Below the pieces are notes generated by a model. That model saw nothing but the letters and a program-made list of their open reading frames with translations, did no database searches and had not been told where the DNA came from. DNA of 64,000 bases from Burkholderia sp. Bp8963 (GTDB lineage Bacteria; Pseudomonadota; Gammaproteobacteria; Burkholderiales; Burkholderiaceae). The stretch spans positions 17,753 to 81,752 of the forward strand of contig NZ_QTQP01000035.1 of NCBI RefSeq assembly GCF_003854275.1, written 5' to 3'. The translations under genes were made by a program, and so were the position numbers. Of this stretch, positions 53,030 to 62,400 are shown in pieces. The stretch's first letter is position 1. Each line of letters starts with the position of its first letter.

Positions 53030-54307
53030 TCATTGCAGGGTGTCCTTGAGTCGGTACCATGCGCCGACAAACGGCAGAAACCATGGCTTTCCGAAGTGCC
53101 CGGGAATCGCCGGCCAGTCGAAGCCTTTCCACGGGTTGAGATCGGCGCGTCCGTCCATGATCTCCGCCATCAGCGTGCCCATCAGCGTGGCCATGTGCGT
53201 ACCGTGGCCGCTATAGCCCATCGAGTAATACACGCCGTCGCGCTCGCCCGCGCGCGGCAGCCGGTTGGCCGTCATGTCGACCATCCCGCCCCAGCAATAG
53301 TCGATGCGCACGCCGGCCAGTTCGGGAAACACGACGGCCATCTGCTGTCGCAGGATCAGCCCGCTCTTTTCGTCCGAACGCGGGTTCGACGTCGCGAAAC
53401 GCGCACGCCCGCCGAACAATATCCGGTTGTCGGGCGTCACGCGAAAGAAATTGACGAAGTTCTTCGTGTCGGTAACCATCCGGCGCGTCGGCAGCAACCG
53501 GTCGAGCAGCTCGCACGGCAAAGGCTCGGTAACGATGATGAACGCGCCGACCGGCACGATCCTGCGGCGAATCCAGCCGAACGGCCCGACCTGCGAAATG
53601 CCGCTTGCGAGCAGCACCTGACGCGCACGGATCTCGCCGCGCGGCGTTTGTGCCGCGTATGTGCCGCCCGCTTGCCGCTTCAAGCCGAGAACCGGCGCAT
53701 GCTCGATAAAGTGTGCGCCGCGCGCTTGAGCAGCGTTCGCGAGTCCACGCACATAGCGGCCGACGTGCATCCCGGCACTCTTCCTGAAGATCAAGCCGCC
53801 GTGATAGCGGTCCGAGCCGATCTCGTCACGAAGCGCTGCCTTCGTCACAAGGCACGTATCAGGGTCCACGCTCGCGGCAAGCAACGCCTGACTGCGCGCC
53901 AGCTTATCGAAATGCTCGGGCTTCGCTGCGAGCTTGAGCTTTCCGCTTCGAACGAAATCGCAATCGATCGACTCTTCCCTGACCAGCCGCTCCACCGTGT
54001 CGACGCCCGCATCGAACGCGAGATAGAGCCGGTTGGCCAATTCCGTGCCGATCCGCTGCGAGAGTGAAGCGTAATCCTGCGCGAAGCCGTTGTTGCACAT
54101 GCCGCCATTGCGGCCCGACGCCGCATGCCCCACGGTCCCTGCTTCGCAGACAATGACGTGCGCGCCTTTTTTGGTGAGCGCCAAGGCAGCCGCCGAGCCT
54201 GTGATCCCCCCGCCGACCACGACCACATCGCAACTTCCGCCGTGCATGTCAGGTGAGTTGCTGACGAATGGCTCGGACGTATCAAGCCAGTAAGAACCGA
54301 AATGCAT
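53030..54307 (-). CDS. FAD-dependent amine oxidase (PuuB/OrdL-like)
   Basis: 425 aa paralogue of the enzyme at 38822-40099 (long shared stretches such as FVRSGKLKLAAKPEHF versus RRAGKLKLAAKPQHF). FAD motif CDVVVVGGGITGSAAALAL; SGRNGGMCNNGFAQDYASLS; GYSGHGTHMATLMGTLMAEI. Last codons CTG CAA TGA run into ATGAATTC, the same bases that start the aldehyde dehydrogenase at 35933, a vestige of a former coupled pair. Preceded by RidA, which handles reactive enamine/imine products of such oxidases. Confidence 0.88.
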   Translation of the reverse strand: MHFGSYWLDTSEPFVSNSPDMHGGSCDVVVVGGGITGSAAALALTKKGAHVIVCEAGTVGHAASGRNGGMCNNGFAQDYASLSQRIGTELANRLYLAFDAGVDTVERLVREESIDCDFVRSGKLKLAAKPEHFDKLARSQALLAASVDPDTCLVTKAALRDEIGSDRYHGGLIFRKSAGMHVGRYVRGLANAAQARGAHFIEHAPVLGLKRQAGGTYAAQTPRGEIRARQVLLASGISQVGPFGWIRRRIVPVGAFIIVTEPLPCELLDRLLPTRRMVTDTKNFVNFFRVTPDNRILFGGRARFATSNPRSDEKSGLILRQQMAVVFPELAGVRIDYCWGGMVDMTANRLPRAGERDGVYYSMGYSGHGTHMATLMGTLMAEIMDGRADLNPWKGFDWPAIPGHFGKPWFLPFVGAWYRLKDTLQ

Positions 54308-54419
54308 GACTCACTCCAAAGCTGGCGGACGGGTGCTCATACGCGGCACCGTGCGCGCAAGCGGCAAAAATCTGTTCTACCAAATATTGCAGCTCCGCCA
54401 CGAGCGCAACTGCTCGAGG

Positions 54420-54824
54420 CTATACCACCGCAACCGCTTCGATCTCAATCTTCAGACCGAAGTGCAGTGCCGGAACCGGCACGACGGCGCGAGCGGGTCT
54501 CGCATCGCCGGCCCACCGCGCGTAGATCTCGTTGAAACTCGCCCAATGCCCGACATCGACGATATAGACGCGGACCTGGGTCAGTTTCTTGACGTCGCTG
54601 CCTGCACCGACAAGCGCGGAAGCCAGATTTGCCAAAACCTGCTCGGCCTGCGCTTCGAAAGACCGGTTCGTGAGTTTTCGGCCGGTCGCGTCGATCGGAA
54701 GTTGGCCCGACACAAAAATCAGGCCATTTGCAATTGAAACGTGACTGTAGTGGCCGCCCGGCGTTGCCAGCCCAGCTGGGTTGATCGTTCGAGGGTGCTG
54801 CGTACCGTGTCCATACTGATCCAT
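54420..54824 (-). CDS. RidA-family deaminase
   Basis: 134 aa. YjgF/RidA pattern: GLIFVSGQLPIDATGRKL, SFEAQAEQVLANLASALVGA, VRVYIVDVGHWASFNEIYAR, ARAVVPVPALHFGLKIEIEA (including the conserved Arg of the active pocket). Hydrolyses 2-iminobutyrate/2-aminoacrylate-type products. 112 bases upstream of the amine oxidase start on the same strand, so likely one operon. GGAG 8 bases before ATG 54824 fixes the start. Confidence 0.87.
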   Translation of the reverse strand: MDQYGHGTQHPRTINPAGLATPGGHYSHVSIANGLIFVSGQLPIDATGRKLTNRSFEAQAEQVLANLASALVGAGSDVKKLTQVRVYIVDVGHWASFNEIYARWAGDARPARAVVPVPALHFGLKIEIEAVAVV

Positions 54825-55022
54825 GAAGGCCACTCCAGGTCGAATAAGCCGGCCGTCCGCTGCGCCGTGCCAAGCGGGCAGGCTGTCGGTTTTTTAGCGC
54901 CGCGCCAGTCCTCCGGCAGCGTCGATCGGCCCACCGCGGTTGCCAGCCGATGCAACGTACTATAGAAATAAATATTTTTGTCGTGTTTAATAGCCAATGA
55001 ATCCGTCGTTAGCGAGTTCTTA

Positions 55023-55943
55023 ATGCTTCAACTGGAAGACATGCAGTTGCTCCGTGCGCTTGGCGTATCACAATCGCTTGCGGCAGCGGCCAGGTTATTG
55101 GATCTAACGCCGCCCGCGGTCACGGTACGTCTTCAGCGCATCGAAGAACGTATGGGGGTGAGCCTTGCGACGCGCGCGGCCAGAGGCATTTCCCTCACTG
55201 ACGAAGGCGATCGCCTCGTTCAGGAAGCGATCGAAATCCTGGAGCGGATCGAGTCCATTCCGTCCCGCGTCTCGGGAGAGTCGAGCGGTGTAAGCGGCCA
55301 TTTGCGCGTCGTAGCACCGTTCGGGTTCGGCAGGGAATATGTCGCGCCGCTCGTTCGAGACCTGCATCGCTCGCACCCCAATCTGGCGATTTCGCTCGTT
55401 TTGGTCGAAAGTCCGCTCGCTGCCGCGTCGGGTGCCGACGTGGTCATTTCAATCGGCCACATCAAAGGGTCCTCCTGGGTAGGACATTATCTGGCCCCGA
55501 ACGACCGCTTCCTTTGCGCGAGCCCCGCACTTGCGCATAGCCTGTCAGGGCTTAAGCATCCGTCTGAACTCACCCGGCACGCATACCTGTCTTTACGAGA
55601 AAACGATGAAGACGTGACGCGTCTGCGTTTCACTCAATACGACGCTACAGGTAAACGCATAAGCAAGGCCGTAACGGTTCGGTTGAACAGCGCCTTGTCT
55701 TCGAACGACGGCACCGTGGTGAGGGATTGGGCGGTTGACGGCCTCGGCGTTGTCGCGCGATCCGAATGGGATTGCGCGCGGCTGATCGCAGAAGGAAAGC
55801 TGAAGCGCGTGTTGCCGGCATGGCGCCTTGAACCCGCGCCGGTCATGGCGCTGACGCCCACGCGTCAGGGCTTGACCATCCGTCAGCGGGTGTTTCTGGA
55901 AGCCGCGAAGCAAGCCTTCGACCCAGTGCCCTGGCGGAATTGA
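55023..55943 (+). CDS. LysR-family transcriptional regulator
   Basis: 306 aa. Winged HTH MQLLRALGVSQSLAAAARLL, DLTPPAVTVRLQRIEERMGV and the effector-binding domain (LRVVAPFGFGREYVAPLVRD, DVVISIGHIKGSSW). Start ATG 55023 begins at the HTH; the earlier frame is not conserved. Divergent from the RidA-oxidase operon (199 bases between starts) and followed on the same strand by a DSD1-like gene, so it probably controls both. Confidence 0.88.
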   Translation: MLQLEDMQLLRALGVSQSLAAAARLLDLTPPAVTVRLQRIEERMGVSLATRAARGISLTDEGDRLVQEAIEILERIESIPSRVSGESSGVSGHLRVVAPFGFGREYVAPLVRDLHRSHPNLAISLVLVESPLAAASGADVVISIGHIKGSSWVGHYLAPNDRFLCASPALAHSLSGLKHPSELTRHAYLSLRENDEDVTRLRFTQYDATGKRISKAVTVRLNSALSSNDGTVVRDWAVDGLGVVARSEWDCARLIAEGKLKRVLPAWRLEPAPVMALTPTRQGLTIRQRVFLEAAKQAFDPVPWRN

Positions 55944-55992
55944 CCCAGCATTGAGCGTTGCTTAAAGGTCGATTTAGCGGCCGTTAAGCACA

Positions 55993-56015
55993 AGTTCGCA
56001 GCGAACTCCTATAGT
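55993..56015 (+). promoter_or_regulatory. Candidate LysR operator and -10 box before the DSD1-like gene
   Basis: A perfect inverted repeat AGTTCGC-A-GCGAACT (55993-56007) lies immediately before TATAGT (56010-56015), about 65 bases upstream of ATG 56081. Palindromes overlapping the promoter are typical of LysR-type control; the -35 box is not obvious. Confidence 0.45.
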
Positions 56016-56080
56016 GGCTTCTCCCCACGCGCGACACGGAATCGAACACCGATCGCGCGAATAATCGGCAGGAGCCACAG

Positions 56081-57211
56081 ATGAATCTGGAGTCGTTGAA
56101 TACACCCGCTGCAGTGATCGATGTCGCGCGCATGCAGCGCAATATCGAACGCATGCAGCAACGCATGAATGCGCTCGGCGTGAGGTTCCGTCCGCACGTC
56201 AAGACAACCAAATGCGAGCAGGTGGTCCGGGCACAAATGGACGCCGGTGCACGCGGCATCACCGTATCTACACTTAAGGAAGCCGAAGCGTTCTTCGCAA
56301 GCGGCATTCGCGACATCGTCTACGCGGTGGGCATGGCCCCGACGAAACTCCCGCAGGCACTGGCGCTGCGCCGACAAGGCTGCGACCTGAAGATCGTTGC
56401 CGACAGCGTCGCCTGCGCCGAGGCCATCGTTGCATTCGGCCGGGAACACGACGAACCGTTCGAGGTGTGGATCGAGATCGACGTGGATGGCCATCGCTCA
56501 GGCATTGCACCCGGGGAAGACACACTTCTCGCTGTCGCAGCCACGCTCGCCAACGGCGGGATGCATCTCGGCGGCGTCTTGGCCCATGCGGGTTCCAGCT
56601 ATGACTACGACACGCATGAGGATCTCGTCCGCATCGCGGAACAGGAACGTTCGGGCTGCGTGCGCGCCGCTGAGCGCATTCGCGCGGCTGGCCTGCCGTG
56701 TGACGTCGTCAGCATCGGATCGACGCCGACCGCGCTAGCCGCCGAACATCTGGAAGGCGTGACGGAAGTTCGCGCAGGCGTCTACGTGATGTTCGATCTC
56801 GTCATGCATAACGTGGGCGTCAACGACACGTCCGAGATTGCCTTGAGCGTATTGACTACTGTCATCGGCCACCAAAGCGAGAAAGGCTGGGCCATCGTCG
56901 ATGCGGGCTGGATGGCAATGAGCCGCGACCGGGGCACCCACCGCCAGAAGCGCGATTTTGGCTACGGCCTCGTCTGCCTCGAAAGCGGGGAGGTGCTTGG
57001 CGAGTATCTGATGAGCGGCGCGAACCAGGAGCACGGCATAGTGTCCCGGTCAGGAACGCCCGATCACGAGATCGAGCAGCGGTTTCCAATCGGGACACGT
57101 CTGCGCATCCTACCCAACCACGCGTGTGCCACTGGCGCGCAGCATCCCGCCTATCAGGCCGTCGGTCCTGACGGAAGAGTCGAAACCTGGCCACGCTTCT
57201 ATGGCTGGTAA
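56081..57211 (+). CDS. DSD1-like/D-threonine-aldolase-family PLP enzyme
   Basis: 376 aa alanine-racemase-fold enzyme. PLP Lys41 in RFRPHVKTTKCEQV; phosphate-binding and barrel motifs VSTLKEAEAFFASG and VDGHRSGI; the C-terminal metal site LPNHACATGAQHPA (His, Cys) defines the D-serine dehydratase/D-threonine aldolase branch. Acts on a D-beta-hydroxy-amino acid. Neighbouring oxidase, RidA and LysR genes suggest a D-amino acid catabolic unit. Confidence 0.87.
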   Translation: MNLESLNTPAAVIDVARMQRNIERMQQRMNALGVRFRPHVKTTKCEQVVRAQMDAGARGITVSTLKEAEAFFASGIRDIVYAVGMAPTKLPQALALRRQGCDLKIVADSVACAEAIVAFGREHDEPFEVWIEIDVDGHRSGIAPGEDTLLAVAATLANGGMHLGGVLAHAGSSYDYDTHEDLVRIAEQERSGCVRAAERIRAAGLPCDVVSIGSTPTALAAEHLEGVTEVRAGVYVMFDLVMHNVGVNDTSEIALSVLTTVIGHQSEKGWAIVDAGWMAMSRDRGTHRQKRDFGYGLVCLESGEVLGEYLMSGANQEHGIVSRSGTPDHEIEQRFPIGTRLRILPNHACATGAQHPAYQAVGPDGRVETWPRFYGW

Positions 57212-57237
57212 GCCAGGCGCTGGGCGCGAATCTCGGC

Positions 57238-57270
57238 GCGACGCCGCCGCGTACGAAGCGGCGGCGTCGC
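57238..57270 (+). terminator. Strong GC-rich hairpin downstream of the DSD1-like gene
   Basis: Perfect 13-bp arms (57238-57250 and 57258-57270) with a 7-base loop, 27 bases after the stop codon. A T-run is absent (GTGGATTTC follows), so it is only terminator-like. Confidence 0.5.
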
Positions 57271-57359
57271 GTGGATTTCACAATCGAACGTGCTGACCAC
57301 CTTCGCCAAGCCGCCAAACCGGAAATCGCCGAAGCCGTCGGACACGGCTTTGGCCACCA

Positions 57360-57565
57360 AGAGCGGGACTCGCCCAAAGGTTCGATGCACTTATGCTGCA
57401 GCGTAATCATGCGGTGATTGACCGTGTTGAAGCCGTGATGTGCGTAGCCAGCGGAATTCGACCATTCGCCGATGTCCCACCGTTCCAGCGACGTGCATGC
57501 AGGCAGAATGATGTCGGCGAACTCGGCTTCGCCCTCCATCCAGACCCCTACGTCACCCGAATTGC
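57360..57565 (-). pseudogene. Fragment of a molybdopterin-dependent oxidoreductase
   Basis: Minus-strand frame GDVGVWMEGEAEFADIILPA, CTSLERWDIGEWSNSAGYAH, HGFNTVNHRMITLQHKCIEP, LGES is a clean internal piece of a molybdo-bis-PGD enzyme (pyrogallol transhydroxylase/formate-dehydrogenase-like). Upstream there is a stop within about 8 codons and downstream the frame becomes unrelated, so roughly 70 codons survive of a gene about ten times longer. No active-site or Fe-S part remains. Confidence 0.75.
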
Positions 57566-57607
57566 ACTACCGTTCATCCCAACATCATCCGGCTTACCGG
57601 CAATCCT

Positions 57608-59443
57608 TCACCGAATTTTCAACAGCACCGCGAACAACACGACGAGCAGCAATACCGACACCATTTGCCAAAACAGCACGGGCTCGCGTTCGAGCAAAGG
57701 TGCGGGCCGCACCGGTTGCGCGGCGGTTGAGTCCGCGGAGAATCGCTCGAGATCGGAGCAGACTTCGAGCACGTCCTGATAACGGCGCGCCGGATCAGGC
57801 TGCAGCGCTTTCTCCAGTATCAGATCCAGCCACACCGGTGCGTCGGGCCGATGCTGATAGACCGGCACTCGCCCATTGAATCCGTACGGAAACTTTCCGC
57901 CGCTGAACAGGCGATAGAGCGTCACACCGTACGCGAAAACCTCGGAGCAGGCATCGCCCTGCGCGCCCCGCATCAGCTCCGGCGCCATATAGGCGGGCGT
58001 GCCGGGTGAAGCGTCCGGAACCGGGACACCGATGCCGGGCATATAGGCAAAACCGAGATCCAGGAGTCGCGTGCTGTTGTCGCGCATGACCAGCACGTTC
58101 TCGGGCTTGATGTCCCGATGATAGATATTGCGACGGTTCAACGCATGGATCGAGTTCCCAAGCCGCCGCGCAATCTCGAACGATTGCGCGAGCGCGAGCG
58201 GCCGTGGCGAAGTCAGAATTTTTTCCAGCGTGACGCCGTCGCCAAGCGGCATCACAACGTACAGCCGGGTCTGGCGGTCGGGGTCGATCGGCATCGGCGC
58301 AAGCACGCCCTCTTCGTCGATCTTTCCGGCCAGCCAGCGCTCGCGCACGATCGACTGGCGGACGTTCTCGTCCTGATCGACGCGCGGCCTCGGAAACTTC
58401 AGCGCGATCGGCGTCGACGGATTGGCAAGATCGTGGCCGGCAAAGATGCGCGAGTGAAAGCCGTCGCTCAGCACTCGCGTGAGCGCGTAGCCGTCGATCA
58501 CGTCGCCTGCCTGCGGCACCGCGGGAATGGGCAACGCGCCGACCACACGTTCGAGGTAACCGAGATCGACAGTGGGCAAGGTGTCCACGTCGATGACAGC
58601 AGCAGTCGCATCGTCCGACGAATGGCGCGCATCGGCGAGCGCGACGAGCTTTTGCGCCGCCGCCAGCGAACCCTTCGTCTGCAACAGAACGGCGTGCATT
58701 TCCCGCATCGGAATGCGGCGATAGAGACCATCCGAACACAACAGCAGACGGTCCTTCTCACGAAGCTCGAATGTTTCGACGCGCGTCACGAGGGCTGGCT
58801 GCATGCCTATCGCGTGTGCGACGTATGAGCCGAATGCTACCGGCACAAGGTCGTCGTTACCCACCTGCGTCAGCTGCCCGTCACGCAACAGGTACAGGCG
58901 GACGTCCCCGGCAGCCACCAGCCAGGCATTCGCGCGTCGCACGATCACCGCGGCAAACGATGCCGCCATCTGACTCAAACCCGGATCGGAGCGGCCGATC
59001 TGATGAAGCCAGCGATGTATCGATTCCAACGCACGGGCGGCGGCCACTTCGGGCTGCAGCGTGTCCGTTATCCCGTAGTAGGCGTCGATGAACGTCCGCA
59101 CCGAAAGCTCCGCCGCTACGCGTCCGCCTTTGCCGCCGCTCATCCCGTCGGCCAGTGCGACCACGATTCCGCGCGCAACGCGCTCGGAAAGGTTCCCTGC
59201 CATGACGCCCGCGTAATCTTCGTTCGTCCGGCCCGCTCTGCTCGCGCGAGCCGGTGTCGACACACAGCCGACGCTGAGCGCCGCGCATTCGCCGCGCTCC
59301 GGCGCCACCGTCAGTTCGAATACGGTGTCCGGGCGATCGGGCCCACCGTTCGCCCGGCCGTCCGCTGCGTCGGCCGCACGCGCCTGACGAGCGACGGCCG
59401 GCCTGTCGAGGTCGGAACTCATCGAGAAAGCACGCGCTGTCAC
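57608..59443 (-). CDS. Fused PP2C phosphatase and Ser/Thr protein kinase, membrane-anchored
   Basis: 611 aa. Residues about 55-290: PP2C phosphatase with TNEDYAGVM, VVALADGMSGGKGG, LLLCSDGLYRRIP, SSDDATAAVIDVD. Residues about 310-570: kinase with the catalytic loop NIYHRDIKPENVLVM and LDLGFAYMPG (DLG in place of DFG), SPGTPAYMAPEL. C-terminal helix VLFWQMVSVLLLVVLFAVLL anchors it in the membrane. Its GTG start overlaps the permease stop (GTGA), coupling it to the APC transporter; an internal ATG at 59422 is an alternative. I infer control of transport or associated metabolism by reversible phosphorylation. Confidence 0.86.
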   Translation of the reverse strand: MTARAFSMSSDLDRPAVARQARAADAADGRANGGPDRPDTVFELTVAPERGECAALSVGCVSTPARASRAGRTNEDYAGVMAGNLSERVARGIVVALADGMSGGKGGRVAAELSVRTFIDAYYGITDTLQPEVAAARALESIHRWLHQIGRSDPGLSQMAASFAAVIVRRANAWLVAAGDVRLYLLRDGQLTQVGNDDLVPVAFGSYVAHAIGMQPALVTRVETFELREKDRLLLCSDGLYRRIPMREMHAVLLQTKGSLAAAQKLVALADARHSSDDATAAVIDVDTLPTVDLGYLERVVGALPIPAVPQAGDVIDGYALTRVLSDGFHSRIFAGHDLANPSTPIALKFPRPRVDQDENVRQSIVRERWLAGKIDEEGVLAPMPIDPDRQTRLYVVMPLGDGVTLEKILTSPRPLALAQSFEIARRLGNSIHALNRRNIYHRDIKPENVLVMRDNSTRLLDLGFAYMPGIGVPVPDASPGTPAYMAPELMRGAQGDACSEVFAYGVTLYRLFSGGKFPYGFNGRVPVYQHRPDAPVWLDLILEKALQPDPARRYQDVLEVCSDLERFSADSTAAQPVRPAPLLEREPVLFWQMVSVLLLVVLFAVLLKIR

Positions 59444-60873
59444 TTCTTGCCGAAGATTTCCGATTCGTTCGTTTCGAGGTCGTGCTCGATTCTGTCGAGC
59501 ACCTGCGGCGAACGCCTTTTCAGCATCATCAACCAGATGACTCCGACCAGCATGTAGGCCACGAACAGATACGGCAGCACATTGTACGGATAATCCGGCA
59601 CCGGGTAGACGCTGCCGATGAACGCGCCGATCATCGCGATCGCGCCGAGCACGCCCCAGACGACGTTGATCGCCTTGAGCTCACCCTGCTTTTTCAGGTA
59701 GATCGGCGCCGAAATCGAGATCAGGAAATAGGCGACCAGAAAACCGAACGTGGCGAAGGTGCTGGTATAGCCGAACGTGTTGAGCGGGCCGGCGCCCAGC
59801 ATCGCGAGACACACGCCCAACGTGACGACGGCCGAGAACGCGACCGCGTAGTGCGGCGTCTGATGCGTGCGATGAACCATCCCCATCGAACGATGCACGA
59901 ACTGATAGCGCCCCATCGAGAACAGCAGGCGGCTTGCCGAGTTCAGCGATGCGAGCACGCAGGCAAACGCACTGAACGACGCGATCAGGTAGAAGACCGG
60001 CCCGAGCGGCGACGCGCCGACGTTCGTCAGCAACGTCATCAATACCGCCGAGTCGGCGCCGAGCTTGCTCACGTCACCGTTGTAGGCCACGACCATCGCG
60101 TAAGCGACGAACATGAAGAAAAGACCGGAGAGCACGAGGCTCAGAATCACGGCGCGCGGGATCACGCGCAACGGATTTCGGGATTCCTTGCCGAGCGACG
60201 CAGCGCTTTCATAACCGACGAAGGAGAAGATCCCGAGCACCATCGCCTCGGCCAGGCCCTTCGAACTCGTGCCCTGCAGCGTGAGTTGCGCATGATCGAC
60301 GATGTGATCCGGATGCAGCCAGAACACGTAGAGCAGCACGCCCATGACAATGACGACCGACGCCGCCTCGATATACAGCGAAAGGCGCGACGACAGCTTG
60401 ATGTCACGGGCGGCGAGGAACCAGGCAAGCGCCACCAGCACGACGTAGACGGCGAGGCTCGGCACCTTGAAGCCCCAAGCCGCGCACGCATTCTGCACGA
60501 ACACGACGCCCGCGGCGCCAACGCCCATCGCGGTGCCCGTATACGCGGCGATCAGCCCCCAGCCGGCAATACCGCCCGCCATGGGCCCTAGCGCGCGCGC
60601 GATGAAAATGAAGAACGATCCCGCAGTCGCGACGCGGCTCGCCAGCACGATGATGTTGAGGCTCACCAGCAACAGCCCGATCGTCGACAGGCCATAAATG
60701 AGCCAGGTCCCGGTGCCGGCCAGCGCCGCGATGGCGACGACGTTGATCGACGGCGTGAAGGTCGGCGACAGGTTCGCCACCGACTGCCCGATCACCTCTG
60801 AAAATCCGAGGCTTCCGTGGCGCAGGCCCGCATCCTGAGCAGGATTCGATATCCCTTGCGTTGAGCTATTCAT
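59440..60873 (-). CDS. APC-superfamily amino-acid/amine permease
   Basis: 477 aa with about 12 transmembrane segments. FSEVIGQSVANLSPTFTPSI at the N-terminus and GIFSFVGYESAASLGKESRN in the middle are typical of APC permeases for amino acids and amines. GGAG 6 bases before ATG 60873 fixes the start; the short frame upstream is ignored. Lies 149 bases downstream of the glutamate-synthase-like genes and overlaps the kinase-phosphatase gene. Confidence 0.87.
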   Translation of the reverse strand: MNSSTQGISNPAQDAGLRHGSLGFSEVIGQSVANLSPTFTPSINVVAIAALAGTGTWLIYGLSTIGLLLVSLNIIVLASRVATAGSFFIFIARALGPMAGGIAGWGLIAAYTGTAMGVGAAGVVFVQNACAAWGFKVPSLAVYVVLVALAWFLAARDIKLSSRLSLYIEAASVVIVMGVLLYVFWLHPDHIVDHAQLTLQGTSSKGLAEAMVLGIFSFVGYESAASLGKESRNPLRVIPRAVILSLVLSGLFFMFVAYAMVVAYNGDVSKLGADSAVLMTLLTNVGASPLGPVFYLIASFSAFACVLASLNSASRLLFSMGRYQFVHRSMGMVHRTHQTPHYAVAFSAVVTLGVCLAMLGAGPLNTFGYTSTFATFGFLVAYFLISISAPIYLKKQGELKAINVVWGVLGAIAMIGAFIGSVYPVPDYPYNVLPYLFVAYMLVGVIWLMMLKRRSPQVLDRIEHDLETNESEIFGKK

Positions 60874-61022
60874 ATCGCACTCCACAATAAATGAACTTGA
60901 TCGGAAAGACACGGACACTGCATCGGGCATTCCGCACACACGTCGAACTGCCCTATTCATCGCAAAGGATCGTGAACTCCACTGCGGCAATCGGGAAAAT
61001 CAGGAAAAAGCACGGATCCGGA

Positions 61023-62375
61023 TCAATGGCCCGGAATCCAGGACGTGCCCGCGAGCGGCACCCGCGCCATCGCGGCGGCCTCCACGGTCAGCGCCACGAG
61101 GTCCTCCGGCTCGAGGTGATGCACGTTCTGCTTGCCGCATGCGCGTGCGATCGTCGCGAGTTCCATGTTCAACGTCTTCAGGTAGTTCCGCACGCGGCGC
61201 GCGCCTTCCTCCGGCTCCAGCCGTCGTTCGAGCACCGCGTCCTGCGTCGTCACGCCAACCGGGCACTTGCCGGTGTGGCAGTGGTGGCAGAAGCCGGGTG
61301 ACGTGTTCAATGCCGCGTAATCCGCTTCGGCGGAGTGCAGCATGCCGTTCTGGAAGTACCGGTCGCTGTTGCACCCGAGCGCCATCAGCACGCCCTGCCC
61401 GATGGCGACGGCGTCGGCGCCGAGCGCGAGCGCCTTCGCGACGTCGGCGCCGGTGCGGATCCCGCCGGACACGATCAACTGCACCGTGCCCTTCACGTTC
61501 AGATCCTCGAGCGCGTCGACGGCCTGGCGAACCGCGGCAAGCGTCGGTATGCCGACGTTCTCGATGAAGCAGGTCTGGGTCGCGGCGGTGCCGCCCTGCA
61601 TCCCGTCGACCACGACGACATCCGCGCCCGCATGCACCGCGAGCTTCACGTCGTTGAACGTGCGGGTCGCGCCAACCTTCACGTAGATCGGGGTTTGCCA
61701 GTCGGTGATCTCGCGCAGCTCCTGGATCTTGATCGCGAGATCGTCCGGGCCGGTCCAGTCCGGATGGCGGCTCGCCGAACGCTGGTCGACGCCCGGCGGC
61801 AGCGTGCGCATCGCAGCCACGCGCGGGTTGACCTTCTGCCCGAGCAGCATGCCGCCGCCGCCCGGCTTCGCGCCCTGCCCGATCACGATTTCGATCGCGT
61901 CGGCACGGCGCACGTCGTCGGGATTGAAGCCGTAACGCGACGGCAGGCACTGGTAGACGAGCGTCTTCGACGACTGGCGTTCCTCCTGCGTCATCCCGCC
62001 GTCGCCGGTCGTCGTCGACGTGCCGGCCGCCGTCGCCGCGCGGCCGAGCGCTTCCTTGACGTTCGCGGACAGCGCGCCGAAGCTCATCCCGGCCACGGTG
62101 ATCGGAATGTCGAGCACGATAGGCTTCTTCGCGAAGCGCGTGCCGAGCACGGTCTGCGTCGTGCATTTCTCGCGATAGCCCTCGAGCGGATAGCGCGACA
62201 GTGACGCGCCCAGGAACAGCAGGTCGTCGAAGTGCGGTACCTGGCGCTTCGCGCCGAGGCCACGGATTTCATACAGGCCGCGCTGCGCGGCCGCGTGGAT
62301 ATAGTCGATCGTCTTGCGGTCGTAGCCGTGCGACGCTTCGTGCTGCAAGCGGGCGAAGTGAATGGTCTTTTCCAT
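61023..62375 (-). CDS. FMN-binding glutamate synthase-like subunit (GlxD/MgsC type)
   Basis: 450 aa. Contains the GltS FMN/2-oxoglutarate domain: VAGMSFGALSANVKEALGRA, GDGGMTQEERQSSKT, QGAKPGGGGMLLGQKV, and the iron-sulfur cysteine motif CHHCHTGKCPVGV (3Fe-4S type). This is the stand-alone GltB domain used with GXGXG and amidotransferase partners, as in N-methylglutamate synthase (MgsABC) and the GlxBCD set. Transfers ammonia or an amine onto 2-oxoglutarate. Confidence 0.88.
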   Translation of the reverse strand: MEKTIHFARLQHEASHGYDRKTIDYIHAAAQRGLYEIRGLGAKRQVPHFDDLLFLGASLSRYPLEGYREKCTTQTVLGTRFAKKPIVLDIPITVAGMSFGALSANVKEALGRAATAAGTSTTTGDGGMTQEERQSSKTLVYQCLPSRYGFNPDDVRRADAIEIVIGQGAKPGGGGMLLGQKVNPRVAAMRTLPPGVDQRSASRHPDWTGPDDLAIKIQELREITDWQTPIYVKVGATRTFNDVKLAVHAGADVVVVDGMQGGTAATQTCFIENVGIPTLAAVRQAVDALEDLNVKGTVQLIVSGGIRTGADVAKALALGADAVAIGQGVLMALGCNSDRYFQNGMLHSAEADYAALNTSPGFCHHCHTGKCPVGVTTQDAVLERRLEPEEGARRVRNYLKTLNMELATIARACGKQNVHHLEPEDLVALTVEAAAMARVPLAGTSWIPGH

Positions 62376-62400
62376 GGCGGGTTCTCGATCGAGCGTGGAT

